Of a stretch of 50,414 bases of DNA, positions 50,323-50,414 are shown piece by piece. The notes beneath the pieces were generated by a model, which saw nothing but the letters and a program-made list of their open reading frames with translations, made no database searches and had not been told where the DNA came from. The number at the start of each line of letters is the position of its first letter. Positions within the stretch are counted from its first letter, which is position 1. Location of the stretch: contig JAPSFM010000031.1 in assembly GCA_035063885.1 (NCBI GenBank), positions 1-50,414 on the forward strand. Reading direction: 5' to 3'. Position numbers and translations under genes: made by a program. The stretch is from CAADGY01 sp900696665. Its GTDB lineage: Bacteria; Acidobacteriota; Terriglobia; Bryobacterales; Bryobacteraceae.

Positions 50323-50414
50323 GGTTTTTAAATCACCTGATGGCCGCAGGTTGCGGTTGTGGTCACTACATTATACTGAAATTTTCACCTTACGCTCAAC
50401 GATTTACTGCTCTG

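Overview
The window looks like a chromosomal segment of an Acidobacteriota bacterium, most likely of the Solibacter/Bryobacter type. The support is a 1140-residue TonB-dependent receptor with an N-terminal carboxypeptidase-regulatory-like domain, a VWFA-related protein of the acidobacterial type, many exported catabolic proteins with Tat-like or Sec signals, moderate-to-high GC, and frequent TTG/GTG starts. The organism assignment is inference from gene content; no rRNA is present. Three tRNA genes are visible: tRNA-Sec(UCA), tRNA-Val(GAC) and tRNA-Ser(GCU). The tRNA-Sec gene means the organism probably makes selenoproteins.

Layout. 1-2.4 kb: tail of a transposase, a 3D-domain cell-wall protein and an amino-acid permease. 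2.4-5.5 kb (minus strand): tRNA-Sec, pgsA, hflX, hfq and an exported peroxiredoxin. 5.6-7.3 kb: an enolase-superfamily dehydratase and rpsU with a clear terminator. 7.3-12.5 kb (minus strand): a FAD oxidoreductase, two methyltransferases and an RmlD/RfbD-type reductase in one tightly coupled unit, then PilZ, GtrA and CDP-alcohol phosphatidyltransferase genes. 12.6-18 kb: an alpha/beta hydrolase, an oxidoreductase-ThuA pair, and a TPR protein followed by two related exported helical proteins. 18-19.6 kb (minus strand): sugar isomerase-like, DsrE-like and IscU-like genes. 19.7-24.3 kb: a structured leader, a 1123-residue exported protein of unknown function and a VWFA protein. 24.3-28.8 kb: a phosphate transporter, tRNA-Val, a DUF1810 protein, a LamG-like protein and a nitrilase-family protein.

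28.8-35.9 kb holds the most coherent accessory system. A PAS-containing sigma-54 activator is divergent from a cytochrome gene set whose first gene sits directly behind a near-perfect sigma-54 promoter. The set encodes a small monohaem cytochrome, a receiver-like protein, a small membrane protein, a nine-haem cytochrome c fused to a cytochrome b domain, and a six-haem NapC-like membrane cytochrome. I infer a regulated quinol-to-periplasm electron conduit. It ends in a decayed MFS transporter.

36-50.4 kb: the TldD/TldE protease pair, then a catabolic and outer-membrane region (DUF362 protein, TonB receptor, UroD-like protein, ceramidase-like protein, MFS transporter, second enolase-superfamily enzyme). 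The window closes with a frameshifted restriction-enzyme remnant beside tRNA-Ser, probably an old integration scar.

Two minus-strand genes, hflX and the FAD oxidoreductase, appear to start at AUU. In each case GGAGG lies exactly five bases upstream, and no conventional start would keep the conserved N-terminus.
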